Assembly (NCBI GenBank): GCA_030248215.1
Contig: JASANG010000440.1
Coordinates: 62,001-126,000, forward strand
Source of the DNA: Enoplolaimus lenunculus
Lineage: Eukaryota; Nematoda; Enoplea; Enoplida; Thoracostomopsidae
DNA length: 64,000 bases
Reading direction: 5' to 3'
Both the position numbers and the translations under genes were made by a program. Below, in pieces: positions 1 through 11,744 of the stretch. Position 1 is the stretch's first letter; the number at the start of each line of letters is the position of its first letter. Below the pieces are notes generated by a model. That model saw nothing but the letters and a program-made list of their open reading frames with translations. It did no database searches and had not been told where the DNA came from.

Positions 1-2108
1 TCGGAGTGGGCGAACGGAGGAAATGGTACTAATGTTCCTGGGTCCACAACAGGTGCCACTCATAGCTGGCTCACGCCTGTCACAGCTATGCCTAGTGACC
101 CCGGCGTCGTGCTTCATACTCCTAGTAACGGATTGCAAAACGCGCAAGATAGATCTTCATTATTTGTAGCAGCACACGGTTGTATCATACCAACAACGCA
201 TAACAACGCTATTGTGTCAACGTCGTCCTTTGCAACCGCTGCTACTACGCTACAATCGGTGAATTTTCAATCAAACAAACGGCACTTTGTACCGGCAACT
301 GCACATTATGATTGTTCTGATACCGATATGAGCCAATGTTCGAACCGAAAACGCTGGAGATCGGGAACGCTGAGGCCGCATGGAAAGCGAAAAGGGCATA
401 ATAAGGTTAGTCAATTTTGAGGGGTCAAGCAATTGGCAAAGTGGATTAATGTGCGTCAATGTCTTATCTCATTTACTACTATTACTACTACAATGTTGAA
501 GGGATGTGAAATGTTTCAAACTGTGTTTGACGGGACATCCCTTCGCATGGTTTGGCGCATCGTGAGCTGGAGCAAAGTCAGCTCTGTTTAAATGAAAGTT
601 GGAGTTTTGAATTTGGATAAAGATTTTTGATATTTCGGTTTGTTGGACGTTTGTCAGTGATTTTTGAGTTTGTGGTGCATCGCTGGCAACTGGTAGTAAA
701 TTAGTTACTCATACGTAAATGTTTTTAAATTTGGTTTACAGTCTTAGTTGCAGGTTATGATGATTGTTTTTCAGGCAAATTTGGTTTCGTTTGTTACTGC
801 TTTGAGTAAAAAGATAAATCGATTTCTTGAAGAAATCAATGAGGAAGAGTAAGTTTTTGTTCCTTGAATTTTATTAAAGAAAAAAGTCTTAATTTCGTGA
901 TTGAATGTGTATGTGTTGATTGTAATTCGTTCTACGTAGATAAACGTGTGATTTATTTTGCTTTTGGCTTCACTCTTGTTGTCAGCCTGAACTTACGCAA
1001 CGTGGAGCATTCCACTTATGTCGGGTAAACAATTAGGATACGAGATTTTGGTTAAAAATATTTTGGCTTACAAGAAATCCTGCCATAAAACCGCTACAAA
1101 CATTTGCTTTCCAGTGTACAGATTCCGAATAAAATGCTAAACTTTAGCGATTTACCAGGGCTTAGGCTCAGGCTTATATTCACGTTTAGTCATCGGGATC
1201 TGTTCTACATATGAGCACTAATTCTTGGAGTTTTGAGGTTGACGACAAAGCTCTGCCAACTCTGAGACTGGGACCTTATCTCTAGTAGGAGACAAGAAGG
1301 CGTAGGATTAGGTTTAGGTATGGGCCTAGGCTTTTAGTGAGCAGACCCTTATAATATAACACGGCACAACCGATTGTTTCAGGCTGGAAGTTAGACATAT
1401 CAAGAAAAAAGAAAAACGGGAGGTGGGTGTTTGAATTTTCAGTTGTACAATAGTATTCAGCGGTTGATTTGCACTGTATTAATCACGTGATTATGTTCGT
1501 TTACAACTTCCTGTACACTGCCATGTCCGCCTTCAGTAGATTGTGATGTATAATAACTAATGGCTGTATAGGTCCTGTAGCCTTTTTGGTTGAAACAACT
1601 GTGATAGTTAACCAACATATTTTGTGTCACCAAAATTTAACTTTGCTAATTGTATTTATTTGTGTCTCTACAATTTGCTTGTTATTGTTGTATTTTAGGT
1701 GCTAAGACTGGCTGCGTTTTATCAGCTGGACGTGCGGTATATTTCTAGTCGCCGAAGATCTCTTGTGTTGATGAAACAAGGTTAGTCTTAAATGCTTACG
1801 GACGTCTATCAATTTTTTTCTCGTTTGTTTGGAGAATGGACGGTTTCAGTTTTGAAAGCGTAACTTTGCACTTATCAAAGGTTGACGAGGATGTGGTTGC
1901 ATTAGTTCTTATAGACCTGTTTCGTACTCAAGAGTCTAAAAGTTTTTTCGAGCGAGCGAGTTGCGCCTCAGGTAATTATTGTTTCTTGTCTGCAGGTTAT
2001 TACAGCCTGACTTTTCGAAGCTTTCAAGCAATTTCGGGGATATATTTTTTATCTCCCTTTCTGTATGATGCTGTTACAGCCGTTGTTACTTCCAGACGGC
2101 TGACTTGA
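1..2108 (+). CDS. 3' part of a spliced gene, possible R3H-like C-terminus
   Basis: The gene is open at the left edge. Exons chosen by splice sites and phase: 1-405 (donor AAG|GTTAGT, phase 0), 775-848 (acceptor TTTTTCAG, donor GA|GTAAGT), 1383-1422 (TTTCAG...GGGAG|GTGGGT) and 1699-1780 (TATTTTAG...CAAG|GTTAGT). All four join in frame. The 3' end is less sure: a last exon 1996-2108 (acceptor TTGTCTGCAG, stop TGA) fits the phase, and a further 66-bp exon 1906-1971 also fits. The first exon is rich in Ser, Thr and Asn and ends in a basic stretch (RKRWRSGTLRPHGKRKG). The short exons encode a charged helix (INRFLEEINEEE) followed by KREVLRLAAFYQLDV and a basic RRRSLVLMK segment. That pattern recalls an R3H nucleic-acid-binding domain, but the usual histidine of RxxxH reads as arginine. 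The gene model is reasonable; the family call is weak. A possible AATAAA lies at 2575-2580. Confidence 0.55.
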
Positions 2109-2574
2109 AATTTTTGAAACTTCAGCAGTAACGAAATTCTATATTTAAATGTTCATGGTTAAATCGCCACTTAAAATTTTTTGGTGCCCTTAAGTTGAGT
2201 CAATTACAAAAATTATTGTAAGTTTTTGTTGGTTTTAGCGATGCAGAAGAAACTAAAAACCGTGTGATGTCAGCGCTACAAAAGCATGAAATATAATCTC
2301 AATTAATAGTGATATTTATTATTTTTAATTGATTTTTTGTTTGTATGTATGGCCGATTTTTAGCTGGTTTGAAACACGGTGTTTTATCATACTTTTCTAT
2401 TTAAATGTCGAAGTAAAAGCTGCAAACTGAGTTAATTTTCTGTATTTGCGTTAAAATGCACGCAATGGTGGGCTTGTTTTGTGGTGTCATTGTATTGTTA
2501 TTTGGGACCATTTTTGAGATTAATTAATTTTGAATTTGTGATCAAAAATTTGATGCTGCACCAAAGCAGAATGA

Positions 2575-2580
2575 AATAAA
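2575..2580 (+). terminator. candidate poly(A) signal of the left-edge gene
   Basis: An AATAAA hexamer lies about 470 bp downstream of the proposed stop of the left-edge gene and before the first MITE. In AT-rich DNA this motif occurs often by chance, so it is only a candidate. Confidence 0.25.
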
Positions 2581-2811
2581 ATTATCAGTTTTGATTTTGA
2601 GTGACAATTTATGTATATATTTGCAATCTTCATGACGTGATCTTTTTGAAATTGTACAGTAAAACGCCATGTGTATTTGAATTGAGCGGTCAATTGCAAG
2701 GTGTACAAGGAGGTGAAAAAACCGGAGCCGGAGGTGCAGGTATTAAACAATTTTTTCCCGGAGCCGGGGATATAATAGTAAATCTTTAGTGATAAAATGG
2801 CTGCTATTCTT

Positions 2812-3137
2812 CAGGGTGCAACTGGAATGTGAAAATACCTGAGACGGAGGTCAACAAAATTGCCGAAGCCAGAGGTGAACCCGGTGTTGAGGTGAAAATA
2901 CGTAGTTAATGCTTAATTTGTTAACTTTATAGAATAGGTCTAATGTGTTGTTAAATCGTTTGGTTTTAATACGTTTTTTATAAAATCCTGACATTTTATT
3001 CCTCAATGTACCAAAAGTTAAAACAAAACGCACCAAGCAGAAATGTAAAAATATAGAAAAGTTCCACAGCTGAAATTGCCGGAAACTCCGGCGAAAATTC
3101 AACCAGAGCCGTAGTTCGATTTTCTGCCGGAGGCAAA
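2812..3137. mobile_element. Family D hAT-like MITE
   Basis: Begins CAGGGTGCAACTGG and ends in CCGG-rich sequence (GCCGGAGGC). The interior matches, in inverted orientation, the copy at 3548-3880 and, in direct orientation, the copy at 37453. A smaller piece of the same family (CCGGAGCCGGAGG) lies just before it at about 2710-2775. The right end is not sharply defined. Confidence 0.55.
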
Positions 3138-3222
3138 CACATCTCACGCATCTTTAAATTTATGAATCCGACACTGTTCTGCCAAGCTCGAGTTTAAAAA
3201 ACTGTATAATTTTCTGTTGTAA

Positions 3223-3374
3223 GGCCAATGTAAAGAACAGGGGCGGAACAGTATTATAAGCATATTCCTAACCCTAAGCGTACGAATGAGCATATTCCTA
3301 AGCCTAAGCCAAGTAAAAAATTAGTCTAAAGTTTAAGCTTAATCTATTGCAGTTCCACGATCTTTACATGGGCC
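3223..3374. mobile_element. Family A MITE with TTAGGC-like core
   Basis: Starts GGCCAATGTAAAGAACAGG and ends GATCTTTACATGGGCC, with CCTAAGCC-type repeats inside and the family block AAAAAATTAGTCTAAAG. About 150 bp, with no coding capacity. Flanking duplication is not clear in this copy. Confidence 0.75.
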
Positions 3375-3547
3375 GTTAAATGAATTGCGTGGGGAGTTTT
3401 TCTAAATATATTTACAAATGATTGCAGGTGTTAATAAGCCACTTAAAGTGTGCCATGTTTTGCTTTGTACGAACCGCGAAGGGACTCGTTTGTTTCCGTC
3501 AATTTTTTGCCAGAAATTATTGAATACCAAAAATATCGTAAATCCTC

Positions 3548-3880
3548 TACAAAACGAGGGAGGCTACAACTGGAGTCTGCCGCCGATTCCGGCAGAAAAT
3601 CGACTTTCGGCTCAACGAGAAGTTTTGCAGGAGGTTCCTGCAAGTTCGGTAGTGAAATTTTGCGTGCATATATTTTTACAAAATTTGTTGTTGCGCGTTT
3701 TGTTTTAACTGATGGCACAATTTTTGTGCAAAAAACATAAAACCAAACGATTTAACAACACATTGCTTAAAACTAACAAATTAAACATTTTAACTGCCTA
3801 ATTTTACCTCGACATCTTCGGCTCCGGAAAGTTTTGTTAACCTCCGGTTCCGGTATATTTTACTTTAGGTTCCACGCTGA
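3548..3880. mobile_element. Family D hAT-like MITE, inverted copy
   Basis: CCGG-rich ends (GATTCCGGCAG; CCTCCGGTTCCGG) around an AT-rich interior containing AAACGATTTAACAACACATT. That string is the reverse complement of a segment in the neighbouring copy at 2812-3137. Ends are approximate. Confidence 0.5.
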
Positions 3881-5610
3881 AACGCGGATATCTATAAATT
3901 TGAAGTGTCGGGCAAATATTTTGAAATCTTGCTAAAAAACGATTTGGAAGGATCATGAGCCATTCAACCTTGTAAAAAATATAAAAAGATCAAATTATTT
4001 GGCAAAAAAAGAACGAAGAAGACCAGATTTTACTTTTACTGTAGTGATCTGAATAACGAGAAAAAATAACAGTCCGGTGTCCCCATTTTGGAGCTGAATC
4101 AATTCAACAGGCGGCCATTTCTTTAATTACACTCAGTAAAATCGATAAGGTTCAAAGTTAATTCGACCGTAAACGTCAATTACCCCCACAGTCGTGTAAA
4201 ATTGCTCCGAGAGCAAACTGTATATTTCGGACCACTAATCAAAGTAGTAATGTTGCGTATATTCATAGCGGCATGTTCAATTGATACAAGAAGTGTATTC
4301 CTAAAGTAAACAACTTAAATGGCAGACAATTTCGTCGGATATTCTGACCAATGAAAAATAGGAAACTATTGCTAAAATAAGCGAATTTAATATTTTCCTA
4401 ACTGCCAATATTTGGCCCATATTAAGCTTTGGCTCTGCCAAATTACATCGGCTTAAGGCACCGAGGTAAATTTACATTCGGTTGTACCTTGGTATGTTTT
4501 CGAATATTCGACGTTTCAATTTTATAAAACAACTCATTTAAATACATAAGTTAAAAAAGTTTCATTATACACTCATTAATATCTTTTAAAACTTAGTTTT
4601 CATTTTAGAAACAAAAACAATTTACCACTTAAATAAAATTTATAACATACAATACACAAAGCCATCTTTATTAGCAATGCGAAGACAAACTGAAATTGTC
4701 CGATATCAAACGAGTTTCTAGGGCACTGAAAGGAATGACACTAAAACAGCCAAATATTGCATCCAAACACGCAATTTCACGCTACCCTGGGCATTTATGT
4801 CAGTCTACACAATCCATCCTGCAGAGTTTGTTCAACATTGTCTAGAGTTCCAGTTTTTGCTGGCTTTACAAAAAAATGTTTTTTTATAAAAACAAATTAC
4901 ATTTTCAAGCATTATTGGGTTGGTTTGTTTAGGAAACTTGGAAAAAATTTAAGAACCAACATTTTAGTCACAGGAGTTGTATATTTTATTGCTTTTTTCA
5001 ATATGAGAAATAGTGTTGTTAGCGGACATATTTTTGATACCAAACGAATACGAAAAACAGACGATGCCCAGCTCAGCCCTAACTCGGTCCCAGATTGTAA
5101 CACCCTGTCAATTCCTGTGGGTTGATTTTAATTCAGAATGAGTTGGTGACGGGTTTATTGCTCAAGAAAGGAAATCTTACATATGCCATCTGTTCTGCTT
5201 TACTTTGAAAATAATCATTTTAGAACAGCGTTTCACTTTGAAGTGTGTTTCAAGTATTCAAATATTTTCCCATGTGCTTCGTTTCAAAGTTACGGGTTCT
5301 GGTCTAAAATTATTTTAGTATTTTTTATACTGGTCGTCATAGAAAGAACTTATGCTATACGGTTATTATGAGGGTCAGTTTATTTTGCAAGAAACTTTGC
5401 TTTAATAATACGCTACGCTTGTTTTCTTTTCGAAAAATTGTTTCGGAATACCAGGTCATCTATTTTTGTCGAACTAACGTAAACATTTTAAAGTTTGCTG
5501 TGAATAGGATCTAAGGCTTTCATCAGGGTAATGTTTCTATTCATAGGCTACGAACTTAAACGCCAAATATTAAATTTTTATTTTCAGCTGCTTTTTCTTC
5601 ACTGGTAAAG
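3881..5610. other. AT-rich intergenic stretch, nothing recognised
   Basis: Very AT-rich sequence without a repeat family shared elsewhere in the window. The longest open frame (4757-5125) has no coding-like composition, no flanking splice sites and no recognisable motif. Confidence 0.5.
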
Positions 5611-5688
5611 CAGGGTGCAACCGGGATTCCGGTTTCGGCGCTTTTTTCACCTTCCGGTTCTGGTAAATTGTGGTCCGGTTACACCCTA
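5611..5688. mobile_element. Family D hAT-like MITE, internally deleted
   Basis: CAGGGTGCAACCGGGATTCC at the left and TCCGGTTACACCCTAC at the right, only 78 bp apart. This is the shortest copy in the window: essentially the two inverted termini with the interior lost. Confidence 0.6.
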
Positions 5689-5880
5689 CTTGGAAGTATC
5701 TTCAATGATATAAGGTTTCACGAATCTACAGCAACATTTCATTGCAACATTTTGATTGCATTTTCGCCGTATGCATGTGAGACATGCTTGACCTAGTGCA
5801 TATGCAATAAATGCAATACACGTCTGCTTGCCGGCAGCATACGGTAGACACATATAGTCGACGAAAAATGCAGTTGGATA

Positions 5881-5945
5881 GGCGAGCTGCGTGGCGCAGT
5901 GGTAGAGTGTTCGTTGAACGACCCGTACGCTGAGCGTCGAATTTT
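5881..5945 (+). repeat. tRNA-like Pol III promoter fragment (SINE head or tRNA relic)
   Basis: GTGGCGCAGTGGTAGAG matches a tRNA A box (5891-5902 core), and GCGTCGAATT about 40 nt downstream resembles a B box. No acceptor stem closes around it, so it is not a functional tRNA gene. A SINE head or decayed tRNA pseudogene is the likeliest reading. Confidence 0.4.
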
Positions 5946-6274
5946 TGCAAAAAAATATGCGATTTCTACGCGTACAAATATGACGTCAAATGTTGCATAA
6001 AAGTTGCTAAAAACATGAAATCTTAAAAGTTTCATGTTTTATAGACATTTTTTTCTGAAAATATTCTTTGAGTTTAATTTTATTAAAAGTTTGTTTGCTA
6101 AACTGATTTTAACTTTACAAGTCTGACTGGACCGTATTTAATCTGAAGTGTAGTTTTTGTGGCAGTACCAAGCAATTTATCTTATGGTGATTGGTTGTTT
6201 TAGTGTAATTGCTTGTCTAAGTACAACTTAAACCACGAAATGTTTTCAAAAGCCTATTCTCAACCTCTCTCTAT

Positions 6275-6495
6275 GGCCCATATTCTCAAGTGTATATTGC
6301 AAGTATCATCAGTTAGTAATAGGTTTCTAACTCACTAATTGTTGCAGTTGTTTAACTCAAAATTGGTACAGGAGTGTAACAAATCATTTGCGAAACATGT
6401 ACTTAATTTTGAGCCTCAGCATTCACTGATTTGAAAGTTACATGACCTATCACCAGCCTGGTGATATGTGCTACACACATTTGAGAATACGCACC
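6275..6495. mobile_element. Family G MITE (GGCCCATATTCTCAA ends)
   Basis: Left end GGCCCATATTCTCAAGTGTA and right end TACACACATTTGAGAATACG, then CACC, are inverted repeats. The interior (GTTGTTTAACTCAAAATTG) is shared with the copy at 31810-32021, and a right-end fragment recurs at 38411-38436. Confidence 0.65.
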
Positions 6496-6937
6496 TAGAA
6501 TCTAGTTTAAGCTACCTGATCATGCTAAATTTACTAGATTTATTTAGCTGAAAATGACAACTCCCGTTTTAATGCTGTGCTTACAAATCGTAATATTAGT
6601 TCAATTATACAATGTCCACACAGAGATAAAGGTAATGATACAGAGCGCTACTGCGGGTATCCGGTCGTAGCCAGACGAGAAAACTCAAACGGAACGCAGC
6701 TGACCCTAACAAGTTCCTGGCCTACCTTGAAAAGTTTTAGTCCCTTGAACGAATTCAGCCGCATGCATCACCTAAAAACTATATAGTCTTCATTGAAATG
6801 TTGAGCTGACTTATAATTATTTTTTCATGGTCGCCTATCGTTGTATTATAGCGGTAATTCTCTGCAGTTTTAAGGCAAAAATCCTTTAAAATTTAGAAAA
6901 AAGGTTAGAGAATGTATAAAAATGTTTAGTTTTGTCA

Positions 6938-7112
6938 CAAGGCCCGTAGCCAGCTCTCCATGCTTGGGGGGTAGGGCTAAAAAATTTTTAGGAGGAGTAT
7001 TCAAGGGTTTATAGTGACTTGCAAGCAGGGTTGAAAATTTTCTGGGGGGCGGGCAAAATTTTTCCGGGGGGATCTGAGCCCCCATGGCCTCCCCCCTTGG
7101 CTGCGAGTGCGG
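6938..7112. mobile_element. Family J hAT-like MITE (CAGGCCCGTAGCC type)
   Basis: CAAGGCCCGTAGCCAGC at the left and CTTGGCTGCGAGTGCGG at the right flank G/C-homopolymer-rich DNA (GGGGGG and CCCCCC tracts). It resembles the copy at 9548-9712 along its length. The ends are of the type seen in many hAT MITEs. Confidence 0.6.
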
Positions 7113-7312
7113 ATTTATAAACTTCTTTTATTCAAAACTATCTTGGATTCTGTAATGCGCATTTTTTGCTGTTTATAATTTGATCAGCAAATAAACTTAA
7201 AAAATGAAAAAGAATTTAAAAATTATTCTGATTTACATTTTTTCAAAATAAATACACTAATGTTTGTTAAAAATTAACGCCGTAAAATAACTGATCGTTT
7301 GCTGAGAATGAC

Positions 7313-7489
7313 GGCCAATGTTGATTTTAGGGGCGTAACAGAGATTATGCGTATTCCTAAGCTTAAGCTTAGCAAAAACGTGTTCCTAAACTTAAGCCTA
7401 ACCCTAAGTAAAAAATGTAGTCTTGAATCTAAACCTACTCTTTTATAAACCCACCAGAAACCTGGACGTCCCTAATAGTACCATGGACC
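7313..7489. mobile_element. Family B MITE
   Basis: Left end GGCCAATGTTGATTTTAGG and the family block ACCCACCAGAAACCTGGACG near the right end, closing on CCATGGACC. CCTAAGC-like repeats and a GCAAAAACGTGTTCC block lie inside. Confidence 0.65.
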
Positions 7490-8210
7490 AGAATGACTGT
7501 AGGCAATGGCGTTTGTTGGATCACTCGATCTGATGGCCTCTTAGATTTGACCGATTGGTTGGTAGCAGGATACAACTGGAAAGTTGGCTACGGCTTCGGC
7601 CGATCTTTGCCCTCCAACTCTGGAAATTATTGATCGTTTGGTTCATTTACGTTTTAGGTTTCGGTACAAGTTTGAGTAGTTGTTAACTGCCATAATTGCC
7701 TAAAAAGTAAGCATAAATCAAAGTTTACGATTTTTGTCGATATAAAAGCAAATTGAACATTTATTTTAATTTCGATTCACCGCCGGCTTTTCTTGCCGCT
7801 CCAGCTGTGGTATTTTTCACCTCAGGATGCGCCATGGTTGGTAGTTTCACAGCGGTTTGTTTTGGCTGTTGCGTTAGATTTGTAAACCTCAAAAACATTA
7901 TTCAGCAACAATTAATTGCAGGAAAGAATTACAAGGAATATACGACAACGCCCGGTTGTAGGCGGATATTAAAAATAACGAAAAAAAGTTTCAAAGATGT
8001 TTTATTTTTCTGCCAGTACAACTGAACAACTAAAAGCATGCAAACACGGTCGTTGCTAAAATCTTCAAGAAAAACAGCCATTTTGCATATGCTGGAAAAC
8101 TTGTCAAACCATTAAAGATAGTAAACTGAAAAATTTTCGCTTAAACACAAATTATGCAATAAAATATTGATAAGAAATTAGTCATAATTTTGTAGGCGTT
8201 TTTGGCGGTC
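7490..8210. other. intergenic, nothing recognised
   Basis: No repeat termini or splice-bounded frame could be supported. An open frame at 7753-8025 reads into MITE-like AT-rich DNA and has no domain signature. Confidence 0.4.
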
Positions 8211-8370
8211 GGCCAATGTAAAGAACAGGGGCGGAACAGTATTATAAGCTTATTCGTAAGCATAAGCCGAAACCTAAGCCTAAGCCAAGCAAAAAAATTT
8301 GTCTAAAGCTTAAGTTTACTCTATTGTAGTCCCACAGAAAAACGTTCCACCCCTGATGTTTACACGGGCC
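8211..8370. mobile_element. Family A MITE
   Basis: GGCCAATGTAAAGAACAGGG start, CCTAAGCC repeats, and a right end with CACAGAAAAACGTTCCACC closing on ACACGGGCC. About 160 bp. Confidence 0.75.
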
Positions 8371-8598
8371 TTGCGGTCTGTTTGCAGTGTCTAAAGCTTA
8401 AACGTTACACGAAAAGTTTATAGACGAAGTCGAGACCCTACCACTGTTTAAACATTAACTTTGTTTATTCAAGTGTAGGGTGGTTTGTCTGGTATTCACT
8501 TTGATTTTAACTTTTATCAACCATACGACTATAAATTAGTAAATCCACTGTGTTTGTGTGTGTTTGATAGCTCTGCCTAACCGTGCCTCAAGTATTCC
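8371..8598. other. spacer between family A copies
   Basis: No feature recognised; ordinary AT-rich sequence between two family A elements. Confidence 0.3.
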
Positions 8599-9004
8599 GG
8601 CCCATGTAAAGATCAGAAGCGGAACGTTTCTCTGTGGCACTATAATAGAGTAAGTTTTAGCTTTAGGCTAATTTTTCTGTTTGGCTTAGGTTTAGGCTTA
8701 GGCTTAGAAATATGCTCATTCTTACACTTAAGATTAGGTTTAGGCTAAGGAATATGCTCATTCTTATGCTTAAGATTAGATTTAGGCTTGGGAATATGCT
8801 CGTTCTTACGCTTAGGATTAGGTTTAGGCTTAGGAATATGCTGATTCTTACGCTTAGGATTAGGTTTAGGCTTAGGAATATGCTGATTCTTACGCTTAGG
8901 ATTAGGTTTAGGCTTAGGAATATGCTGATTCTTACGCTTAGGATTAGGCTTAGGCTTAGAAATATGCTTATAATACTGTTCCGCCCCTGTTCTATACATT
9001 GGCC
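8599..9004. mobile_element. Family A MITE with internal 42-bp tandem array
   Basis: Starts GGCCCATGTAAAGATCAG and ends TCTATACATTGGCC. The interior (about 8708-8960) is six tandem units of 42 bp, each carrying AATATGCTSATTCTTACGCT plus TTAGGNTTAGG repeats; unit starts are 8708, 8751, 8793, 8835, 8877 and 8919. Open frames across the array on both strands are products of this periodicity, not genes. Confidence 0.8.
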
Positions 9005-9337
9005 AGTGTGCCGAACAATTTTGTCCTTAAAACACGATGGTTGCAGCAGGGCTCTGCAGTATATGAGCCATGATACAATATACTGCATATCATATAGGTA
9101 AACGGTCAAAACTACGCTTGCACACAATATTGTTAATTGCAATTTACTGCAGCGTGCGAGACTCAGAAAGCATATGCGGTTGTATCTCAATCAAATCACG
9201 GGATAATTGCTCAAAAATAACTACATTAATTAAATATTAATGGCTGTATTTGACCTTGTGTTGTTTTTTAAATCCAAACTGGTGGCTAATTTTCTAACAG
9301 GATATCATATATTTTAAAAAATATTCGTTTCATTTGT

Positions 9338-9449
9338 TGGCCCATGTAAACATTAGGTAAGCTTTAAGCTTTTGACTAATTTTTTTTGCTTGGATTAGGA
9401 TTAGGAACATAGTTATAATACTGATCCGCCCCTGTTCGTTACATTGTCG
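9338..9449. mobile_element. Short family A MITE with 8-bp target duplication
   Basis: TGGCCCATGTAAACATTAGG start and CCCCTGTTCGTTACATTGTC end. The flanks carry a perfect TCATTTGT direct repeat (9330-9337 and 9450-9457), which supports hAT-type transposition for family A. Confidence 0.75.
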
Positions 9450-9547
9450 TCATTTGTTTAACCTTCATATTGAAATATGTACAGTTTGGTTATGTATATT
9501 AGCATATATAATATATAAATATATTATATATCCCATATTATTATATA

Positions 9548-9712
9548 CAGGCTCGTAGCTAGCTCACCTTGCTAGGGGGTGGCTAAAAATTTATCAGGAA
9601 GGGCATTCAAAGGTTTTTAATGAGTTGCAAGCAAGGTTGACAATTTTCTAGGGAGGTCATATTTTTCCAGGCAATCTGTGCCCCTCCTGACGCCCCCTTG
9701 GCTACGGGCCCG
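9548..9712. mobile_element. Family J hAT-like MITE
   Basis: CAGGCTCGTAGCTAGC at the left and GGCTACGGGCCCG at the right are inverted repeats. The interior (ATTCAAAGGTTTTTAATGAG, AGCAAGGTTGACAATTTTC) matches the copy at 6938-7112. Confidence 0.65.
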
Positions 9713-10986
9713 CATATATGGTTTATGTATATTTTATATTTTAATTGCGGTTACAGATGGTCTGCAGAGTTAAAAATTATGATTTGATGTTCGAATATAA
9801 GAGCGATGTTTTTGGCGTTGGTCGAAGACAAAATATTCGAGCTAGAGCATGCAGCCGTCTCTGCCTGCAAATTTCAGTTGAAACGTTCTGCGGTGCATTT
9901 GAAAAATTTGATGAATGATAAAAATTTACGCTATTCCGTCTGAATAGAACTTTTTCAAGTTTTAAGTTTTCATAGGCCAACCTTATCATATCCCTACGGT
10001 AAATTTGTAGCAATACATTATTGCTTGTCCGTTATTATACAAAATCTTTAAATATGCCTGCAGTAAATAAAGATATTTCACTCTGTAACCACGGTTCTGG
10101 CATTTTTGACAACTTTTGACAAGTGGAATTCTAAAATTAATGAACATTTTCTCACAAAACTTTATTTTTATCGTATGTTTTCGCGTTTGAGTCACAAATT
10201 TTGAATCATTTTTTACACGAACTTTCGGTAGCAAAAAACAGTTTCCCGTGAAAACTGAACCGTTTACAATTGAAAATTTGTCACAAGTAAAATGAGTAAT
10301 TTAAAATTTGATGGCTCCTGCTCAATTTGAACGGATTCACTGATTTTAACTTGGCTGTCGATGTAAAAGTATTTCGAGTGCCGCTCACCATCGAGTCGCC
10401 ACCCATCATCGAGTCGCCGCCCATTTAAATATGGAGCGACTCGGATCTGAACCTGTAGTTCGTTCGTTTAAAACTCGACACCGCAAGACGTATCGTTGAA
10501 CTGTGCAGTCATAAAATAAGTTTCTCTCAACTGAATTTGAAAATGTTTTCAGTTGAAAACGGTTAATATTTTAAGAATTGAAATTTTTTTGATTTTAAGT
10601 AAAAAGTTACCAGTGACAGACCCAACGAGAGCATACGAGTTTCACGATCCCACTTACTCATACTCTTTAATAGCAACTGCTGCTTCTTTACCGCTTTTCA
10701 CATGTTTAAATTGATAATCTGTAGTCGGAACTTTAACATTTCAAATGTTCAAAATATAAATTTTTAGATCCGCAAGTTTTTTTAATGATTTCGAATCTTC
10801 GTTTGCCAGAAAATCCATGATTATTCTGTGTTTACCGCTGAACCAAACTCTCAACTCTGTTCGATTATTCTCATCCAAATTCATATTTACATGGACAGGA
10901 ATGGGGGCCGTGGATCGCGCAACAACGATGACGAATTCTTAAGTCCGGGTGAAACAAAATAGGGAAAATAATCACACAAGCGAATC
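9713..10986. other. intergenic, mostly featureless
   Basis: AT-rich. A small imperfect direct repeat (CATCGAGTCGCC, twice) lies at about 10388-10430. No gene or repeat family recognised. Confidence 0.4.
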
Positions 10987-11112
10987 GACTGACAATTCAA
11001 CGGTGAATTCAAAGATTTCAGGGTAAACAGTTTGGCCCCCGGCCGTTCTGACTGACAATTCAAAGGTGAATTCAAAGATCTCAGGGTAGACAGTTTGGTC
11101 CCTGGCCGTTCT
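10987..11112. repeat. 63-bp tandem duplication
   Basis: Two adjacent copies beginning GACTGACAATTCAA (at 10987 and 11050) and running to GGCCGTTCT, with a handful of mismatches. A local duplication of unique sequence. Confidence 0.7.
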
Positions 11113-11452
11113 GTTACTGCGCGGGTGATTCCCAAATTAAATTCACAGTTAAATATTGATATTTTATACTTGAAAACTCTCTACAGTTCACAAATCAAAA
11201 AGTGATTGATAGCAGCTGTAATATTCATAGACTCTGTTTAAAATGAGGTCATGCAATTCGTATCTGTCGTTGTTGTCGCTCTGATGTGAAAATTGAACGG
11301 TTTTGAAAATGAAATTCAGTGAAATATTTCAGTGGTCAATTTTTTCGAAAATTTCCGGGCGTTTACCTGTTACTCATGTCTAAACTCTGAAACGAGATTG
11401 GTTGATTGTTAATTTTGATTCGAGTTTAAGCTTAAGCAGATGCCGCAAACCA

Positions 11453-11661
11453 CACTGCAAAAAATGGTAAGTCAAATTGACTCCCCCTAAATAGGCTTTT
11501 CCGGACTGCACAAACTGAGTCAAATTCGACACCGTCAAAGTCAAAAGTGTGACTCAGTGGATCGAATTTGTCTCTGGTGAAGTCGAATTTTGACTCGGTT
11601 TGTGTTGTCCGGAAAAGCCTATTTCGGAGAGAGTCAATTTGACTCACCATTTTTTGCATTG
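11453..11661. mobile_element. Family C palindromic MITE nested at the hAT terminus
   Basis: CACTGCAAAAAATGG to CCATTTTTTGCATTG with an almost palindromic interior (GAGTCAAATTGACTC modules; AAATAGGCTTTTCCGG and its complement). It is flanked on both sides by CA: the target was the first two bases of the CAGGGTG hAT terminus, so the duplication here is CA rather than TA. Confidence 0.75.
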
Positions 11662-11744
11662 CAGGGTGCGACCGGATTTTGGCTTACCTGAACCGTATAC
11701 TTAATTGGAATTTTTTAACGGAACAGTACCGGATATTGCATATG

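Noticed and set aside
4757-5125. 122-codon frame as a gene
   Set aside because: AT-rich, Phe/Lys-rich composition, no splice context, domain or repeat-family support.
5881-5945. Functional tRNA gene
   Set aside because: A and B boxes are present but no acceptor stem or convincing anticodon arm can be folded.
8663-9190. Repetitive open frames on both strands (IFLSLNLILSVR and similar repeats)
   Set aside because: They follow the 42-bp period of a tandem array within a MITE; the period is a multiple of three, so all frames stay open by construction.
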